Shown piece by piece: positions 5,679 through 5,786 of a stretch of DNA of 5,786 nt (position 1 is the stretch's first letter; every line of letters begins with the position of its first letter). Location of the stretch: contig JABGPX010000278.1 of NCBI GenBank assembly GCA_018644745.1, positions 1 through 5,786 of the forward strand, in the 5' to 3' direction. The position numbers and the translations under genes were made by a program. A model generated the notes under the pieces. That model was not told the DNA's origin. It made no database searches and saw only the letters and a program-made list of their open reading frames with translations. Source of the DNA: Spirochaetales bacterium (GTDB taxonomy: Bacteria; Spirochaetota; Spirochaetia; ARS1246).

Positions 5679-5786
5679 TTCACTCATCTTCTTGTAAAGC
5701 TCACCGTCTAGGCGACGTAAATAGCTCCGATTCTCTGCATCCAGTGCGGGCATAAAGGAATCCCTATGAGGTAGCAGCGTCGGTAT
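5655..5786 (-). CDS. Partial CDS, C-terminal 43 residues of an unidentified protein
   Basis: The frame enters from the right edge on the minus strand and ends at TGA 5657-5655. The visible tail is protein-like: PALDAENRSYLRRLDGELYK followed by KMSELHDTGKL, an amphipathic helix rich in Leu, Arg, Glu and Lys. The pattern of a Pro-x-Leu-Asp turn, then Arg, Tyr-Leu and a final Leu-Tyr helix is reminiscent of the C-terminal helix of sulfotransferases, but too little is visible to assign it. The gene converges on the exporter operon, so it is a separate transcription unit. An internal ATG at codon 12 would give only a 32-residue product and is probably not the start. Confidence 0.5.
   Translation of the reverse strand: MPTLLPHRDSFMPALDAENRSYLRRLDGELYKKMSELHDTGKL

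Overview
The window looks like part of a moderate-GC, Gram-negative, probably flagellated bacterium (or one with a type III secretion C-ring). The evidence is one large protein built from flagellar switch (FliN/FliM) domains and one near-perfect Crp-type operator. Taxonomy cannot be fixed from the sequence. A spirochaete or a proteobacterium would both fit. Two complete ABC exporter subunits fill most of the right half. No rRNA, tRNA, transposase, integrase or CRISPR array was seen.

Layout. On the minus strand at the left, a 391-residue protein carries two SpoA (FliN-type) domains followed by a FliM middle-domain-like region, the reverse of the usual FliM order. Immediately downstream, 9 bases after its stop and with a ribosome binding site overlapping that stop, another minus-strand gene begins at 83 and runs off the left edge. 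A 440-base divergent intergenic region follows (1269-1708). It holds a strong Shine-Dalgarno for the FliM-like gene, a Crp-like palindrome (1337-1354), a long hairpin whose wobble pairs favour plus-strand RNA (1407-1447), and weak candidate promoters for the exporter operon.

On the plus strand, 1709-3517 and 3514-5286 encode two half-transporters joined by an ATGA stop/start overlap. Each has six predicted membrane helices and a C-terminal ATPase domain. Their sequence asymmetries are complementary. The first has a normal Walker B glutamate but a changed signature (LSAGE). The second has LSGGQ but aspartate in place of the catalytic glutamate. Pairing them gives one intact and one degenerate ATP site, as in heterodimeric ABC exporters. 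Both resemble pairs often found near ribosomally made peptide clusters, but no peptide precursor or modification enzyme is visible here.

To the right, 5287-5654 is mostly AT-rich. It contains a possible 65-codon TTG-started reading frame with two mutually exclusive hairpins inside it, three T-tracts, and a possible 56-residue hydrophobic ORF. A convergent minus-strand gene enters from the right edge and ends at 5655; only its last 43 residues are visible. No functional link between the switch-like operon and the exporter operon is shown beyond their shared intergenic region.
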